A stretch of DNA of 64,000 nt from Persicobacter psychrovividus (lineage in GTDB: Bacteria > Bacteroidota > Bacteroidia > Cytophagales > Cyclobacteriaceae): contig NZ_AP025292.1 in NCBI RefSeq assembly GCF_036492425.1, positions 2,170,001 to 2,234,000 of the forward strand, in the 5' to 3' direction. This document shows positions 17,568 to 26,944 of the stretch, piece by piece. The notes beneath the pieces were generated by a model. The model had not been told where the DNA came from. It saw only the letters and a program-made list of their open reading frames with translations, and did not search any database. The translations under genes and the position numbers were made by a program. Within the stretch, counting starts at the first letter, position 1; every line of letters starts with the position of its first letter.

Positions 17568-18275
17568 ATGAACTACGACCAAGTATTTGAAGCCCTGGAA
17601 CAATTCGGCAGCGAACAAACCAGAAAAGTCCTGCGTCGGCACGGTGCCAAAGCACCATTTTTTGGCGTCAAGGTTCAGGACCTGAAGAAAATTCAAAAAA
17701 AGATAAAGCGCAACCATTCCCTTGCCCTGGACTTGTACGCCAGTGGCAATTCCGATGCCATGTACCTGGCGGGACTCATTGCTGAACCCCAAAAAATGAG
17801 CCGCGAACAGCTACAGCAATGGGCTGAACAAGCCTATTGGTATATGCTCAGTGAATATTGCGTTGCGCCAGTAACTTCCGCAAGCCCTTTTGCCATGGAG
17901 CTGGCTGAAGAATGGATCGAGGCGCAAAAAGAACATTTACAGGCTGCAGGCTGGACGACCTACGCCAACTACCTGAGCTTTCAGGCCGATAGCGAGATTG
18001 ACCTTGACCGCGTCCAAGAACTGATTCAGCTTGCGGAGCAAAGGGTTCACCTAAAAGACAACCGCGCGGCTTATGCGATGAATAATTTTGTGATTGCCGC
18101 AGGAACTTTTTGTGCGCCATTGTTCGATACGGCACTAAAGGTGGGAGCGCAAATTGGTAAGGTGAAAGTCAATATGGGGGAAACCAGCTGTAAGGTGCCC
18201 GAGATCGTCCCTTACCTTTTAAAGGTGAAAGCGCGGGACAAAGTCGGCAAAAAAACTAAACGTCCAAACGGTTGA
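17568..18275 (+). CDS. DNA alkylation repair protein (AlkD-like HEAT repeat)
   Basis: ATG at 17568 (MNYDQVFEALEQFG) gives 235 residues; an ATG 36 bases upstream precedes a non-conserved stretch. FFGVKVQDLKKIQKKIKRNH and YLAGLIAEPQKMSREQLQQW match the start of the PF08713 family, whose HEAT-like helical repeats cradle alkylated DNA (AlkD) . The C-terminus is basic (KVKARDKVGKKTKRP). Not all family members are active glycosylases, so the call is at family level. It is divergent from aat with an 85-base gap. Confidence 0.82.
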   Translation: MNYDQVFEALEQFGSEQTRKVLRRHGAKAPFFGVKVQDLKKIQKKIKRNHSLALDLYASGNSDAMYLAGLIAEPQKMSREQLQQWAEQAYWYMLSEYCVAPVTSASPFAMELAEEWIEAQKEHLQAAGWTTYANYLSFQADSEIDLDRVQELIQLAEQRVHLKDNRAAYAMNNFVIAAGTFCAPLFDTALKVGAQIGKVKVNMGETSCKVPEIVPYLLKVKARDKVGKKTKRPNG

Positions 18276-18367
18276 TATTTACCGCACTTAAATATCGATG
18301 CTGATAATTTCGATCAATTGATTTATTTTTTCCTGCAGAAATCAATCCGATTTTTATCATTTTTACT

Positions 18368-18375
18368 TAGCTTTG
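18368..18375 (+). promoter_or_regulatory. -7 box before the 128-aa gene; probably leaderless
   Basis: TAGCTTTG ends seven bases before the ATG at 18383, so transcription should start at or beside the start codon. Confidence 0.5.
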
Positions 18376-18382
18376 CAGGCAA

Positions 18383-18769
18383 ATGCTCAACATCTTCCGA
18401 TCATATCGTTTTATGCGCCTGATGGCGTGGACGACCGCATTGATTCTGTTTAACTTCAGTATCGATGTGGACGACAGCTCGCTATGCGAAGAAATTAAGC
18501 ATTCGGAATTCTATGCCTTGCAGGAAAGGGAAAGTTTCGTCGAGCTATTCACCTGTCTTTTTCTTGGTGAGGAAGCCTCAAAAAGCTTCCCCGACAATCC
18601 CTTTGCGACCACCAAGGCAAAAATCATCAAACAGCTTCAGATCAATGTGCCCTTTGACCTCCAGCCGAAAGGTGGAGAGCTGATTTTGGGTAATCAACAA
18701 ACCCTGTGGGTCAATGAATATTCCGACCCCGATGGCAGTTTGCCATCTCCTCCCCCCAGGCGGGCTTAA
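18383..18769 (+). CDS. Hypothetical protein with one N-terminal membrane helix
   Basis: 128 residues, not recognised. The N-terminus MLNIFRSYRFMRLMAWTTAL then ILFNFSI looks like a signal anchor or cleavable signal. The rest is mixed and acidic, with two cysteines (SSLCEEIKH and LFTCLFLG), and ends in a proline-rich SLPSPPPRRA. A good promoter box immediately before the ATG and clean reading frame support a real gene. Nothing nearby indicates a role. Confidence 0.6.
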   Translation: MLNIFRSYRFMRLMAWTTALILFNFSIDVDDSSLCEEIKHSEFYALQERESFVELFTCLFLGEEASKSFPDNPFATTKAKIIKQLQINVPFDLQPKGGELILGNQQTLWVNEYSDPDGSLPSPPPRRA

Positions 18770-19168
18770 TGCTTTTCCCCCTCACTCCCAAACACCGCTG
18801 ATAAGGTAGCATTATAAAATGTACGGGTAATTATTTGTCTACAGTTTACGCAGATTTCCACTGATAAAATCATGGGTTATCTTGAATCTGTTTTCACAGG
18901 GCAGCTGCGCCAGTAGTTGCTTTCAAGACGGTTCCGCAAGCTGTACCGATACACTTATAGGTGTATCCGAGCAATGCACTTTTGATGATTTGAGCAGGCA
19001 CATCGGTCAGCTCCTACCGCCGTCAAATGTAATTTCGCAGGACAACCCCAATTCATGGCCATAATACTTCACCATTATTATGGAATACCCCCTATCATCA
19101 CGGTCACCTATTTATGCTTTTTAAATTTAAAGTAAGGGCATTTCTATGTCCATTCAAAAAGCAATGTT
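18770..19168. other. 399-base gap before the porin gene, with one hairpin repeat
   Basis: No gene I can support; a 60-codon frame at 18882-19064 is Cys/Ser-rich and unconvincing. The clearest structure is the hairpin GATACAC (18948-18954) / GTGTATC (18961-18967), a member of the repeat family also found at 56481. Confidence 0.4.
18948..18976. repeat. Dispersed hairpin repeat, copy 1 (GATACAC family)
   Basis: Seven-base perfect stem with a 6-nt loop followed by CGAGCAATG. It matches 56481-56507 at most positions, including the flank after the stem. Confidence 0.55.
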
Positions 19169-20428
19169 ATGAAAAATCTAATGACAATCATGGCCCTATT
19201 TTTCGCCATGACTACCCCACTATATACTTACGCGCAGGAAAATGAGGAACCTCAAAAACTTATCGAGGCGCTTACCTACGAGAAACAACCGGGCTTTGCC
19301 AATGCCTCTTCCAAGATTTTCACCTCAGAGCGCAAGTTTACTATCAGTGGATTCGGCGAGGTAAATTATGTCAATTTTCAGGGATCCAAAGACAAGAGTT
19401 CCGAAGATATGGAGCTTTTCTACTCCAACCTGTTCCGCACAGGCATCTGGCTGGGTTATAAATTTACCGACCGCATTATTTTGGTTGGAGAACTTCAGAC
19501 AGAATACCTCACCGACCAATTTCAGCAGGGGGAATTTGCTTTCGCCTACGAACTGGTGCTCGATTTCCTGATCAACAACAATTTCAATCTGCGGTTTGGT
19601 AATTACCCAATGGGTATTGGCTGGGTGAATCAGAATGATGAGCCGATCGGTTTTAAGTCGGTCAATCGCCCTGAAGTAGAACGGCTGATTATCCCAACGG
19701 CATGGATGGAATTCGGATTGCTGGCCTACGGGTATGCACTGCCTAAACTGGAATATGCCTTCGGTGTAACCAATGGTTTTAACGGTCCAAATTTTTCCTC
19801 TGGCACCTGGATCAGAAATGGCAGAAACCACAACATGTTCGAAAGACCTTCCTCCTATGCCTTCAATGGTAAATTACAATATGGCGACGAAGACGATTTC
19901 CTAATCGGTGTTTCTGGTTATTATGGCGACGCCTCCAAAGGATACACTTTCAGCACCGAAGACCATAACCCTTATGCAGGTGAAAAGCTTAACTCAAACC
20001 TCGGAATGCTGTCTGCTCACGGAATTTACAAAGTGGGGAATTTGGAGCTTTTCGGACTGATGGCCAAGGGATGGCTCTCAGGAACAGAACAGCTATTTCA
20101 GATCCATCAGGAAATTCTTGGTGCTGAAACCTTCGGATATTATGCGCAGGCGGCTTATGATATCCTGCCATTTTTCAATCAGAATACCGAATGGAAACTG
20201 CCCCTATTTGTTCGTTATGAACGCTTGAATACCCATCAGAAAATCCATCAGGACTTGCAGGGATTAGATTACCCTTTTGCGAAAAATGACCTGGAAGTGG
20301 TGACCGTGGGATTCAATGCGCAGCCGAAAAAGAGTATCGTACTTAAAGCCAACTATCAAATCAGAAAAAACTTTGCGGGCATTGAAGAACCCAATCAGGT
20401 AGAGCTGGGTGTAGGATTTATTTTTTAA
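19169..20428 (+). CDS. Outer-membrane porin-like beta-barrel protein
   Basis: 419 residues with a signal peptide (MKNLMTIMALFFAMTTPLY, cleavage probably after YAQ). The remainder alternates polar and aromatic/hydrophobic residues in many short strands (FTISGFGEVNYVNF, GIWLGYKFTDRIILVGELQT, LNLRFGNYPMG) and ends in Phe (GVGFIF), the usual C-terminal signal for BAM-dependent insertion. This is the pattern of phosphate-selective-porin-like proteins of Bacteroidota; the solute is unknown. It stands alone; no promoter box was found in the 399-base gap upstream. Confidence 0.75.
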   Translation: MKNLMTIMALFFAMTTPLYTYAQENEEPQKLIEALTYEKQPGFANASSKIFTSERKFTISGFGEVNYVNFQGSKDKSSEDMELFYSNLFRTGIWLGYKFTDRIILVGELQTEYLTDQFQQGEFAFAYELVLDFLINNNFNLRFGNYPMGIGWVNQNDEPIGFKSVNRPEVERLIIPTAWMEFGLLAYGYALPKLEYAFGVTNGFNGPNFSSGTWIRNGRNHNMFERPSSYAFNGKLQYGDEDDFLIGVSGYYGDASKGYTFSTEDHNPYAGEKLNSNLGMLSAHGIYKVGNLELFGLMAKGWLSGTEQLFQIHQEILGAETFGYYAQAAYDILPFFNQNTEWKLPLFVRYERLNTHQKIHQDLQGLDYPFAKNDLEVVTVGFNAQPKKSIVLKANYQIRKNFAGIEEPNQVELGVGFIF

Positions 20429-20551
20429 ATCTTAACTTTAGAGAAAGGATGGGCAATGAGGCTTATTTTTGTGTCATTGCCCCCAATTTAACCACCTTTC
20501 ACAATAGCAAAAGAATGATTATATTGGTATTATACAAGATGTATCATACTG

Positions 20552-20917
20552 ATGGACAACAACAAAGAGATTGCGGCACTGCTGAATACCTGGGAACAAA
20601 CCTACAAAAAAGGGCAGCTGACCTTATGGATATTTCTTGCCCTGAAAGAGGATCAAAAATATGTGGAGGAGATTAAATCCTTTATTGAGGAAAAATCCCA
20701 CCAAACCATCCGCTGCGAAGAGCAAAGCATTTACAGAAATCTGAGAAAATATCAACAGCTTGGGGTGGTGGATTTTGAAACCCAAAAAGGAAACAAAGGG
20801 CCTGACAGAAAATATTATTACCTCACCGTCATGGGGCATCAACTCACCGATACCTTCATCGACCGCAACATCCGATTGTTTTTTTCAGCAGAAATGATGC
20901 AGCTCCTCAACCAATAA
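20552..20917 (+). CDS. PadR-type winged-helix transcriptional regulator
   Basis: 121 residues. The helix-turn-helix and wing are visible in EEQSIYRNLRKYQQLGVVDF followed by NKGPDRKYYYLTVMGHQL, where G-P-D/x-R-K-Y-Y-x-L-T is the PadR wing signature. N-terminal helices (KKGQLTLWIFLALKEDQKY) also fit. PadR proteins usually repress genes for stress or efflux; the target is unknown, the porin gene upstream and the flippase downstream being only neighbours. A TATTTTTG box lies 80 bases upstream (20464-20471). Confidence 0.78.
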   Translation: MDNNKEIAALLNTWEQTYKKGQLTLWIFLALKEDQKYVEEIKSFIEEKSHQTIRCEEQSIYRNLRKYQQLGVVDFETQKGNKGPDRKYYYLTVMGHQLTDTFIDRNIRLFFSAEMMQLLNQ

Positions 20918-20983
20918 AACCACCCCTACTGACCGTCGTTTTGTCGGCAACCGCAGAAGCATGAAGCTTAAAAAAGGCATAAA

Positions 20984-21016
20984 AAAACCTCCCTGGATTG
21001 TCTCCAAGAAGGTTTT
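20984..21016. terminator. Bidirectional terminator between convergent genes
   Basis: Stem AAAACCT (20984-20990) / AGGTTTT (21010-21016). T-runs follow on both strands (plus 21019-21026; minus from the A-run at 20981-20987), serving the PadR-type gene and the 96-aa gene. Confidence 0.7.
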
Positions 21017-21041
21017 GTATTTTTTTAAAGCGCTACCCTTT

Positions 21042-21332
21042 TTAGGCCGCAAGCTTCATTGATTTAATTTCATTTACAGGTCCAAAGGCTTTCGCGCGGA
21101 TAACTTTCTTTCCTTTCAACAATTGTACTTCAACAGGCATGAATTTTTTCTCTGCAGTAGTTTTAAGTACTTTTTGGAAATATGCCGTAGCAGCTTCCAC
21201 CTCTCCTTTGCCGAACTTTTCTTTACTGCCCATTACTTTCACAGGCTGCGCAGGAATAACGTGATACATTTTTACAACCACCGAATATTCTGGCTGAAAG
21301 CTCTTAAAGAAGTTTTTAATAAAATTTTTCAT
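21042..21332 (-). CDS. Hypothetical protein, 96 aa
   Basis: Not recognised. Basic, soluble product (many Lys and Val), starting MKNFIKNFFKSFQPEYSVVV and ending EIKSMKLAA; predicted mixed alpha/beta. No cysteines, no signal peptide. Proper start and terminator support a real gene. Its neighbours give no functional hint. Confidence 0.6.
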   Translation of the reverse strand: MKNFIKNFFKSFQPEYSVVVKMYHVIPAQPVKVMGSKEKFGKGEVEAATAYFQKVLKTTAEKKFMPVEVQLLKGKKVIRAKAFGPVNEIKSMKLAA

Positions 21333-21506
21333 ACAATCCGTTTTTGTTGATCTTAACTTAGTAGCACACTTAAAAGATCAAATAAAAAAATTCAATCAAG
21401 GGTGAAGCTAACAAATAAGTGAGTGAAATCGCAATTAATTAATGATTTAATTTAATCCCAAGCCAAAACTTACACTCGTTTTTCGATACTCCATATTGAT
21501 ATTTGA

Positions 21507-22973
21507 CTATTGCTGTCGGAGCACATAACGACGGTGAAATCTATTGATATCCATTGAAACTCCCGAAATAATCGCACCAACATATAAAACTGTGGTGATC
21601 ATCACCCCCCGCAATGTAAATAATACCAGCCATTGCATTTGAGGAAGAAGCAAAACAAGAGCATAAGCGATGAAGGGAAAGGGCAAAAAGTACAAGGTGT
21701 TTTTCGTAAAGGGCTGAAAATGCCATTCATGTAATATTAACCTGAACTTGAGCAGGTTGTAAATCAACATCGAGAGGAAAGTCGCACAGGCCGCACCAGC
21801 AATTCCAAAAGCAGGGATCATCAGTAGGTTGGTCACTACCAGTAAAAAGGCCAGAACCACCGTAAAGTAAGTTACCCACTTATATTTTGGCGACTGAAGA
21901 ATAATCTCGCTATTGAGGCCAAAGATCATATCGACCACCTTGCTCAAGCCTACCCAAAAGACCACCATGGCGCCCGCCTTATAAATTTCGGAGTTGGGCA
22001 TCAGCTGATATACGACATCAATGTTGCACCAAATCCCCAGAAACAACCATGAGGCCACTACCGCCAGTATTCCCGTAGTTTGCTGATACAGCTTTTCAAT
22101 TCCCTCGAAATCATCCGATTTAAAAGCCTTTGAGATCAACGGTATGGCAATCTGGGAAATAGCCCTTCGGGGAATCTCTATCACCGTACCTATAAAAAAC
22201 GCTATCACATACACCCCGAGAGCATCCAGACCAATCATGCTGCTGATCATCAGGCTGTCCACCTTCGTAGAGACCAAAGCGCCTGCTGAAGACAAAATGA
22301 CAAACCACGCAAAATGCAACATGGGCTTTCGTTCCGATACTGGAGGCAAAACTTTCCCCTGCCAGTTCAGCCATCCTTTTAGCTGCGCATAAATGATCAG
22401 CAAAAGCACAGCCACCGCATAAGCACCTACCAGGCCATACATCAGTTCATGAAAACCAATCCACGACAACGCCACGCCGCCAATAAGCAAGCTCAGGGAA
22501 ATCCTCAGAAAAACTTCCTTGGTAAAAGCAGAAAAAACGATATTCAGATTTGCCCGATAAAACGACTCCATCATCAGCTGGTAGATCATCAAGATCATCA
22601 GTACAGGCACAAGGTAAAAGTAAGGCATCATCTCTGGATTAACGCCCATCAGAAGGCGCGCCCAGTAATCTGGAGCAAGCCAAAAGAAACAAAGGAACAA
22701 GCCAATCAGCGGCAAGGGATAGAGCAAAGCGAATTTGGGAATCGACATCGGCTGCTTCCTCAGCGTAGGAATAAACCGGTCAAGGACTGTCGGCAGGCCA
22801 AACTGCAGAAAGGACGCCAGTAACATGCCCAGATCCTGCAACAGACGCACCATGCCTATTTGGTCGGGAGCCAAAACCTTTGGCATGAAATACAAAAAAT
22901 TCAGGGCGCCAAAAATCACCCCGAAGTATGTCATCAAGGAGGCTCGAACCCCTTGCTTCACTACAATCCCCAT
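21507..22973 (-). CDS. Polysaccharide flippase (MATE/Wzx-type)
   Basis: 488 residues with about 14 hydrophobic helices and the N-terminal pattern GVRASLMTYFGVIFGALNFL then LAPDQIGMVRLLQDL, typical of the oligosaccharide flippase / polysaccharide biosynthesis family that moves lipid-linked sugars across the inner membrane. ALVSTKVDSLMISSMIGLDALGVY is the conserved mid-protein block. No glycosyltransferases are nearby, which is common for this orphan member in Bacteroidota. Two-box promoter at 22996-23025. Confidence 0.82.
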   Translation of the reverse strand: MGIVVKQGVRASLMTYFGVIFGALNFLYFMPKVLAPDQIGMVRLLQDLGMLLASFLQFGLPTVLDRFIPTLRKQPMSIPKFALLYPLPLIGLFLCFFWLAPDYWARLLMGVNPEMMPYFYLVPVLMILMIYQLMMESFYRANLNIVFSAFTKEVFLRISLSLLIGGVALSWIGFHELMYGLVGAYAVAVLLLIIYAQLKGWLNWQGKVLPPVSERKPMLHFAWFVILSSAGALVSTKVDSLMISSMIGLDALGVYVIAFFIGTVIEIPRRAISQIAIPLISKAFKSDDFEGIEKLYQQTTGILAVVASWLFLGIWCNIDVVYQLMPNSEIYKAGAMVVFWVGLSKVVDMIFGLNSEIILQSPKYKWVTYFTVVLAFLLVVTNLLMIPAFGIAGAACATFLSMLIYNLLKFRLILHEWHFQPFTKNTLYFLPFPFIAYALVLLLPQMQWLVLFTLRGVMITTVLYVGAIISGVSMDINRFHRRYVLRQQ

Positions 22974-22995
22974 AAAAGCTTGATAAAATAAAGGC

Positions 22996-23025
22996 CAAAG
23001 TTACAAAGGGTACTTGAATTGCCAA
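22996..23025 (-). promoter_or_regulatory. Promoter of the flippase gene
   Basis: Minus strand: TTG (23023-23025), 19-nt spacer, TAACTTTG (22996-23003), giving a leader of about 15 nt before the ATG at 22973. Confidence 0.6.
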
Positions 23026-23233
23026 TCTTTTCGGTGGCTTCCCTTTTAAAATTTTATTCTTTTCGTCCCAAAAAAACATCTTACCGCAAAAAATACACTT
23101 CCACCGATTCGCTTAGATTACAACAAAAGAAAACACCATAACCACTATAAATCAACTACTTAACCACACTTTTGAAGCCTTAGACATTGTAAAAGTTCAG
23201 AAAACTTGAATCCCCAAATCTGTCTACGGTTTC

Positions 23234-23241
23234 TATTTTTG
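23234..23241 (+). promoter_or_regulatory. -7 box of the ilv operon leader transcript
   Basis: TATTTTTG, 37 bases before the leader ATG at 23279. A TTG at 23206-23208 is 25 nt away, longer than usual, so only the -7 box is claimed. Confidence 0.45.
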
Positions 23242-23278
23242 AATCATACTAAACGACGGGAAAAGCAATCTAATCAAA

Positions 23279-23440
23279 ATGGTACAAGCCAATCAACCAT
23301 ATTCCACTTCTAACTTGCCAATGCTTACTGGCGAAAACGTCCTGCGCATTCGTGAGCAGCTGTCGGTGGAGATTAGCGTCATTTTTTTGCTTCAAGTCAG
23401 TGTAATTTCAGCGATCGTCGTCATCTGCTCTTTGGTATAA
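23279..23440 (+). CDS. Branched-chain amino-acid leader peptide (53 aa) of the ilv operon
   Basis: ATG at 23279, TAA at 23438-23440. The first 29 residues are ordinary (MVQANQPYSTSNLPMLTGEN...). The last 24 residues contain 16 Val, Ile or Leu (VEISVIFLLQVSVISAIVVI then CSLV), encoded by mixed ATT, ATC, GTC, GTA, GTG, TTG and CTT codons. Three of the four branched-chain enzymes' products are thus sensed by the same ribosome. Its end overlaps one arm of the RNA structures described for 23396-23490, and ilvD begins 85 bases after the stop. This matches the logic of leader peptides such as IlvL, though the peptide is longer than the enterobacterial one. Confidence 0.72.
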   Translation: MVQANQPYSTSNLPMLTGENVLRIREQLSVEISVIFLLQVSVISAIVVICSLV

Positions 23441-23490
23441 GGCACTGACGAACAAGATGATCATTTCCGCTGAATAATTACCAAAGAGCA
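23396..23490 (+). promoter_or_regulatory. Alternative RNA hairpins in the ilv leader (putative attenuator)
   Basis: Fold A: GTCAGTG (23396-23402) pairs with CACTGAC (23443-23449), or TTCAGCG (23407-23413) pairs with CGCTGAA (23468-23474) with a nearby GTCATCT/AGATGAT helix. Fold B: TGCTCTTTGGTA (23426-23437) pairs perfectly with TACCAAAGAGCA (23479-23490). Arm one of fold B lies inside the loop of fold A and arm two outside it, so A and B exclude each other. The 5' arms all lie within the Ile/Val/Leu codon run, so ribosome position would choose between them. No U-run follows fold B, so a classical intrinsic terminator is not seen; Rho or translation control are possible. Confidence 0.6.
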
Positions 23491-23525
23491 CGCTTGATTC
23501 ACGCATTATTTCACAATTCTCCTTT

Positions 23526-25205
23526 ATGAATACATATAAAAAATATAGTCATCTGGTAACCACAGACGACAACCAGCCCGCCGCACAAGCCATGCACTAC
23601 GCCCTTGGCCTGACAGAAGAAGAGTTAGCTAAACCATTTATCGGAATTGCCTCCACAGGTTACGAGGGCAACCCTTGTAATATGCACCTGAATGATTTGG
23701 CCAAAGATGTTAAGAAAGGCACCAAAGATGCTGATCTTGTAGGATTGATTTTCAACACTATCGGTGTTTCCGATGGTATTTCAATGGGAACCCCTGGAAT
23801 GCGCTACTCTTTGCCTTCGAGGGATGTTATTGCCGACTCCATAGAAACAGTGGTAAACGCACAAGCCTATGACGGTGTCGTTACCGTAGTGGGTTGCGAT
23901 AAAAATATGCCTGGCGGACTGATGGGACTTATTCGCCTGAACCGCCCTTCGATCCTGATGTATGGCGGAACGATCGCCTCAGGGAAACACAATGGGGAGA
24001 AACTCGATATTGTTTCTGCCTTTGAAGCCTGGGGAAAGAAAGTCGCGGGAACCATTACCGAAGCGGAATACAAAGCCATTGTACAGAAAGCCTGCAACGG
24101 CGCTGGAGCATGTGGCGGAATGTACACCGCAAACACCATGTCATCGGCGATTGAAGCACTGGGAATGTCATTGCCTTTCAACGCCTCGATTCCTGCACAA
24201 AGCCCACTCAAAAAAGAGGAAGCTGTAAGAGCAGGTCAACTGATGCGCAACCTGATTGAAAAAGACATCAAGCCATCAGATATCCTGACAAAAAAATCTT
24301 TCGAGAACGCTTTCCGCCTGACCTTGATTATGGGCGGGTCCACCAATGCGGTTTTACACCTATTGGCATTAGCCGACACCGCGGATATCGCTTTCGACCT
24401 TGAGGATATGCAACGCCTTTCAGATGAAACGCCTTTCCTTGCAGACCTTAAACCTTCAGGAAAATACCTGATGGAAGACCTGCACGAGATCGGTGGTACG
24501 CCAGCGGTCATGCGTTTGCTACTCGACAAAGGTCTTTTGCATGGCGACTGTATGACCATCACAGGAAAAACCGTTGCCGAAAATCTTCAGGACGCACCAC
24601 GCCTTCCAGAAGATCAAAAAATAATCATGAACTGGGACGAACCGATCAAAGCCTCTGGTCACCTTCAAATCCTGAAGGGGAATTTGGCACCTGAAGGTTC
24701 GGTTGCAAAAATAACAGGTAAAGAGGGATTGTCCTTCTCGGGTACCGCCCGTGTTTTTGAGGGTGAATTCGATGCCAATGATGGCATTGCCAAAGGCACT
24801 GTCAAGAAAGGCGATGTGGTTGTCATTCGTTACGAAGGACCACAGGGAGGCCCTGGGATGCCTGAAATGTTAAAGCCAACTGCCGCCATTATGGGAGCTG
24901 GATTGGGTAATGATGTGGCCCTGATCACCGACGGGCGTTTCTCTGGAGGAACACACGGATTTGTCGTGGGCCACATCACACCAGAAGCGCAAGTCGGCGG
25001 ACCTATTGCCTTGATTGAGGAAGGCGACAAAATTACCATTGACGCAGAAAGTAACTTGCTCACGCTCCATATCTCTGACGAGGAGATGGCGCAAAGAAAG
25101 GAAAAATGGGTTGTGCCAGCATTGAAAAAGACGCGCGGAACTTTATATAAATATGCCAAAAATGTAGCCACAGCCTCTAAAGGTTGTGTTACCGATCGCT
25201 TTTAA
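23526..25205 (+). CDS. ilvD: Dihydroxy-acid dehydratase
   Basis: Dehydrates 2,3-dihydroxy-3-methylvalerate or -isovalerate in isoleucine and valine synthesis. 559 residues, full length. The three cluster cysteines are visible in [23 protein letters not shown] and [17 protein letters not shown]; the C-terminal block reads [15 protein letters not shown]. First enzyme gene of the operon; its leader carries the putative attenuator. ilvB follows after 12 bases. Confidence 0.97.
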   Translation: MNTYKKYSHLVTTDDNQPAAQAMHYALGLTEEELAKPFIGIASTGYEGNPCNMHLNDLAKDVKKGTKDADLVGLIFNTIGVSDGISMGTPGMRYSLPSRDVIADSIETVVNAQAYDGVVTVVGCDKNMPGGLMGLIRLNRPSILMYGGTIASGKHNGEKLDIVSAFEAWGKKVAGTITEAEYKAIVQKACNGAGACGGMYTANTMSSAIEALGMSLPFNASIPAQSPLKKEEAVRAGQLMRNLIEKDIKPSDILTKKSFENAFRLTLIMGGSTNAVLHLLALADTADIAFDLEDMQRLSDETPFLADLKPSGKYLMEDLHEIGGTPAVMRLLLDKGLLHGDCMTITGKTVAENLQDAPRLPEDQKIIMNWDEPIKASGHLQILKGNLAPEGSVAKITGKEGLSFSGTARVFEGEFDANDGIAKGTVKKGDVVVIRYEGPQGGPGMPEMLKPTAAIMGAGLGNDVALITDGRFSGGTHGFVVGHITPEAQVGGPIALIEEGDKITIDAESNLLTLHISDEEMAQRKEKWVVPALKKTRGTLYKYAKNVATASKGCVTDRF

Positions 25206-25217
25206 ACTGATAGCATT

Positions 25218-26939
25218 ATGGAGACTGAAAATCAAACAACAACGCAGAGAATAAGCGGTGCTGATGCCTTTGTAAAAGCGTTGGTATATGAAGGTGTCGA
25301 TACCATTTTTGGTTACCCTGGCGGTGCAAATATGCCCATTTATGATGCCATTTACCGTGCGGAAGGCGAGGTAACCCACCTTATGGGAAGACACGAGCAG
25401 GGTGCTATTCATGCTGCTCAGGGCTATGCCCGCGCCTCAGGAAAATGCGGTGTGGTACTGGCCACTTCAGGCCCAGGCGCTACCAATATCATTACTGGTA
25501 TTGCTGATGCCATGATCGACTCCACCCCTTTGGTGTGTTTCACAGGTCAGGTGCCTTACAACCTTATCGGTACCGATGCCTTTCAGGAGTGCGACATTAC
25601 AGGAATTTCGATGCCCTGTACCAAATGGAACTATCAGATTAAAGATGCTGATGATATTGCCGAGATTATTGCCAAGGCTTTCTACATCGCACGATCTGGA
25701 CGACCAGGACCAGTACTGATCGACATCACGAAAAATGCGCAGTTTCAGGAAACAGATTTTAAATATCAGGCTTGCGAGATCATCAACAGCTATATCCCGA
25801 AACCACAACTTAATGAAAGCGCTGTGGCGGCAGCAATTGCCACCATACGCACTGCCGAGAAACCTTTCCTTATCTGGGGACAGGGCGTTATTCTCTCGGA
25901 AGCGGAACAGGCACTGAAGGACTTTTTGGACAAAACACAAATCCCTTCCGCCTCTACCCTTTTGGGCTTGTCGGCACTGCCTTCTGACCACCCCACCTAT
26001 ACTGGAATGGTCGGCATGCACGGTAACTATGCGCCCAACAAGCTCACCAACTCCTGCGATGTACTGATCGCTGTCGGGATGCGTTTTGATGACCGGGTAA
26101 CTGGCAACACCGCAACTTACGCGACACAGGCCAAGGTGATTCATATTGAGCTTGACCCTGCGGAGATTGATAAAAACATCCCTGCAACCATCCCTGTAAA
26201 TGCCGATGCCAAAGAGGCTCTTTCGGCCATCAGCGCAGGATTAGATGCACAGTCGAAAGACAAATACGCCAGCTGGTATGCTGAATTTGATGCCTTCTAT
26301 CAGGAGGAGAAAAATGAGGTAATTTTGCCTGAGGTAGCACCCGAAGGCGATCAGCTGACCATGGCGCAGGTGGTAGAAAATATTGCCAAAACCTTTCATC
26401 GTGACGCCATCATTGTATCTGATGTAGGGCAACACCAGATGAAGGCAGCAAGGTACAGCGCGTTCAACAAAAGCCGTTCACACATTACCTCTGGCGGCCT
26501 CGGAACAATGGGCTTCAGTCTGCCTGCCGCAATTGGCGCCAAAGTTGCCTGCCCTGAGCGTGAGGTGGTGGCCATTATTGGCGACGGTGGTTTCCAGATG
26601 ACCCTTCAGGAATTAGGGATGATTCTCGATTATAATATTGCCGTGAAAATTGTGGTACTCAACAACGAGTTCCTCGGCATGGTACGCCAATGGCAAGAGC
26701 TGTTCTTCGACAACCGTTACGCAAGTACGCCACTGAAGAACCCTGACTTTGTCAAGCTCGCAGAGTCCTACGGCATTACCTCCCTGAAAATTGACCATAA
26801 GTCGGCATTGAATGATGCCCTGGCTCAGCTTCGGGATCACCAGTCGGCCATGTTCCTGGAGTGCATGGTTGTCAAAGAAGAAAATGTATTTCCGATGATC
26901 GCCTCTGGCGCCACGGTAACAGATATAAGGTTAAAATAA
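25218..26939 (+). CDS. ilvB: Acetolactate synthase, large (catalytic) subunit
   Basis: ThDP- and FAD-dependent enzyme that condenses pyruvate with pyruvate or 2-oxobutyrate, first common step of valine and isoleucine synthesis. 573 residues: FGYPGGANMPIYDAIY with the following RHEQGAIHAAQGYARASG (catalytic Glu region), ATSGPGATNIITGIADA, the FAD-domain GMRFDDRVTG, and the ThDP motif start GDGGFQMTLQELGMIL with NNEFLGMVRQWQELFF. Complete. The regulatory subunit ilvN begins five bases after its stop. Confidence 0.97.
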   Translation: METENQTTTQRISGADAFVKALVYEGVDTIFGYPGGANMPIYDAIYRAEGEVTHLMGRHEQGAIHAAQGYARASGKCGVVLATSGPGATNIITGIADAMIDSTPLVCFTGQVPYNLIGTDAFQECDITGISMPCTKWNYQIKDADDIAEIIAKAFYIARSGRPGPVLIDITKNAQFQETDFKYQACEIINSYIPKPQLNESAVAAAIATIRTAEKPFLIWGQGVILSEAEQALKDFLDKTQIPSASTLLGLSALPSDHPTYTGMVGMHGNYAPNKLTNSCDVLIAVGMRFDDRVTGNTATYATQAKVIHIELDPAEIDKNIPATIPVNADAKEALSAISAGLDAQSKDKYASWYAEFDAFYQEEKNEVILPEVAPEGDQLTMAQVVENIAKTFHRDAIIVSDVGQHQMKAARYSAFNKSRSHITSGGLGTMGFSLPAAIGAKVACPEREVVAIIGDGGFQMTLQELGMILDYNIAVKIVVLNNEFLGMVRQWQELFFDNRYASTPLKNPDFVKLAESYGITSLKIDHKSALNDALAQLRDHQSAMFLECMVVKEENVFPMIASGATVTDIRLK

Positions 26940-26944
26940 AGTTC

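Noticed and set aside
18882-19064. 60-codon plus-strand frame
   Set aside because: No start context, Cys/Ser-rich without family match, and it runs through a hairpin repeat.
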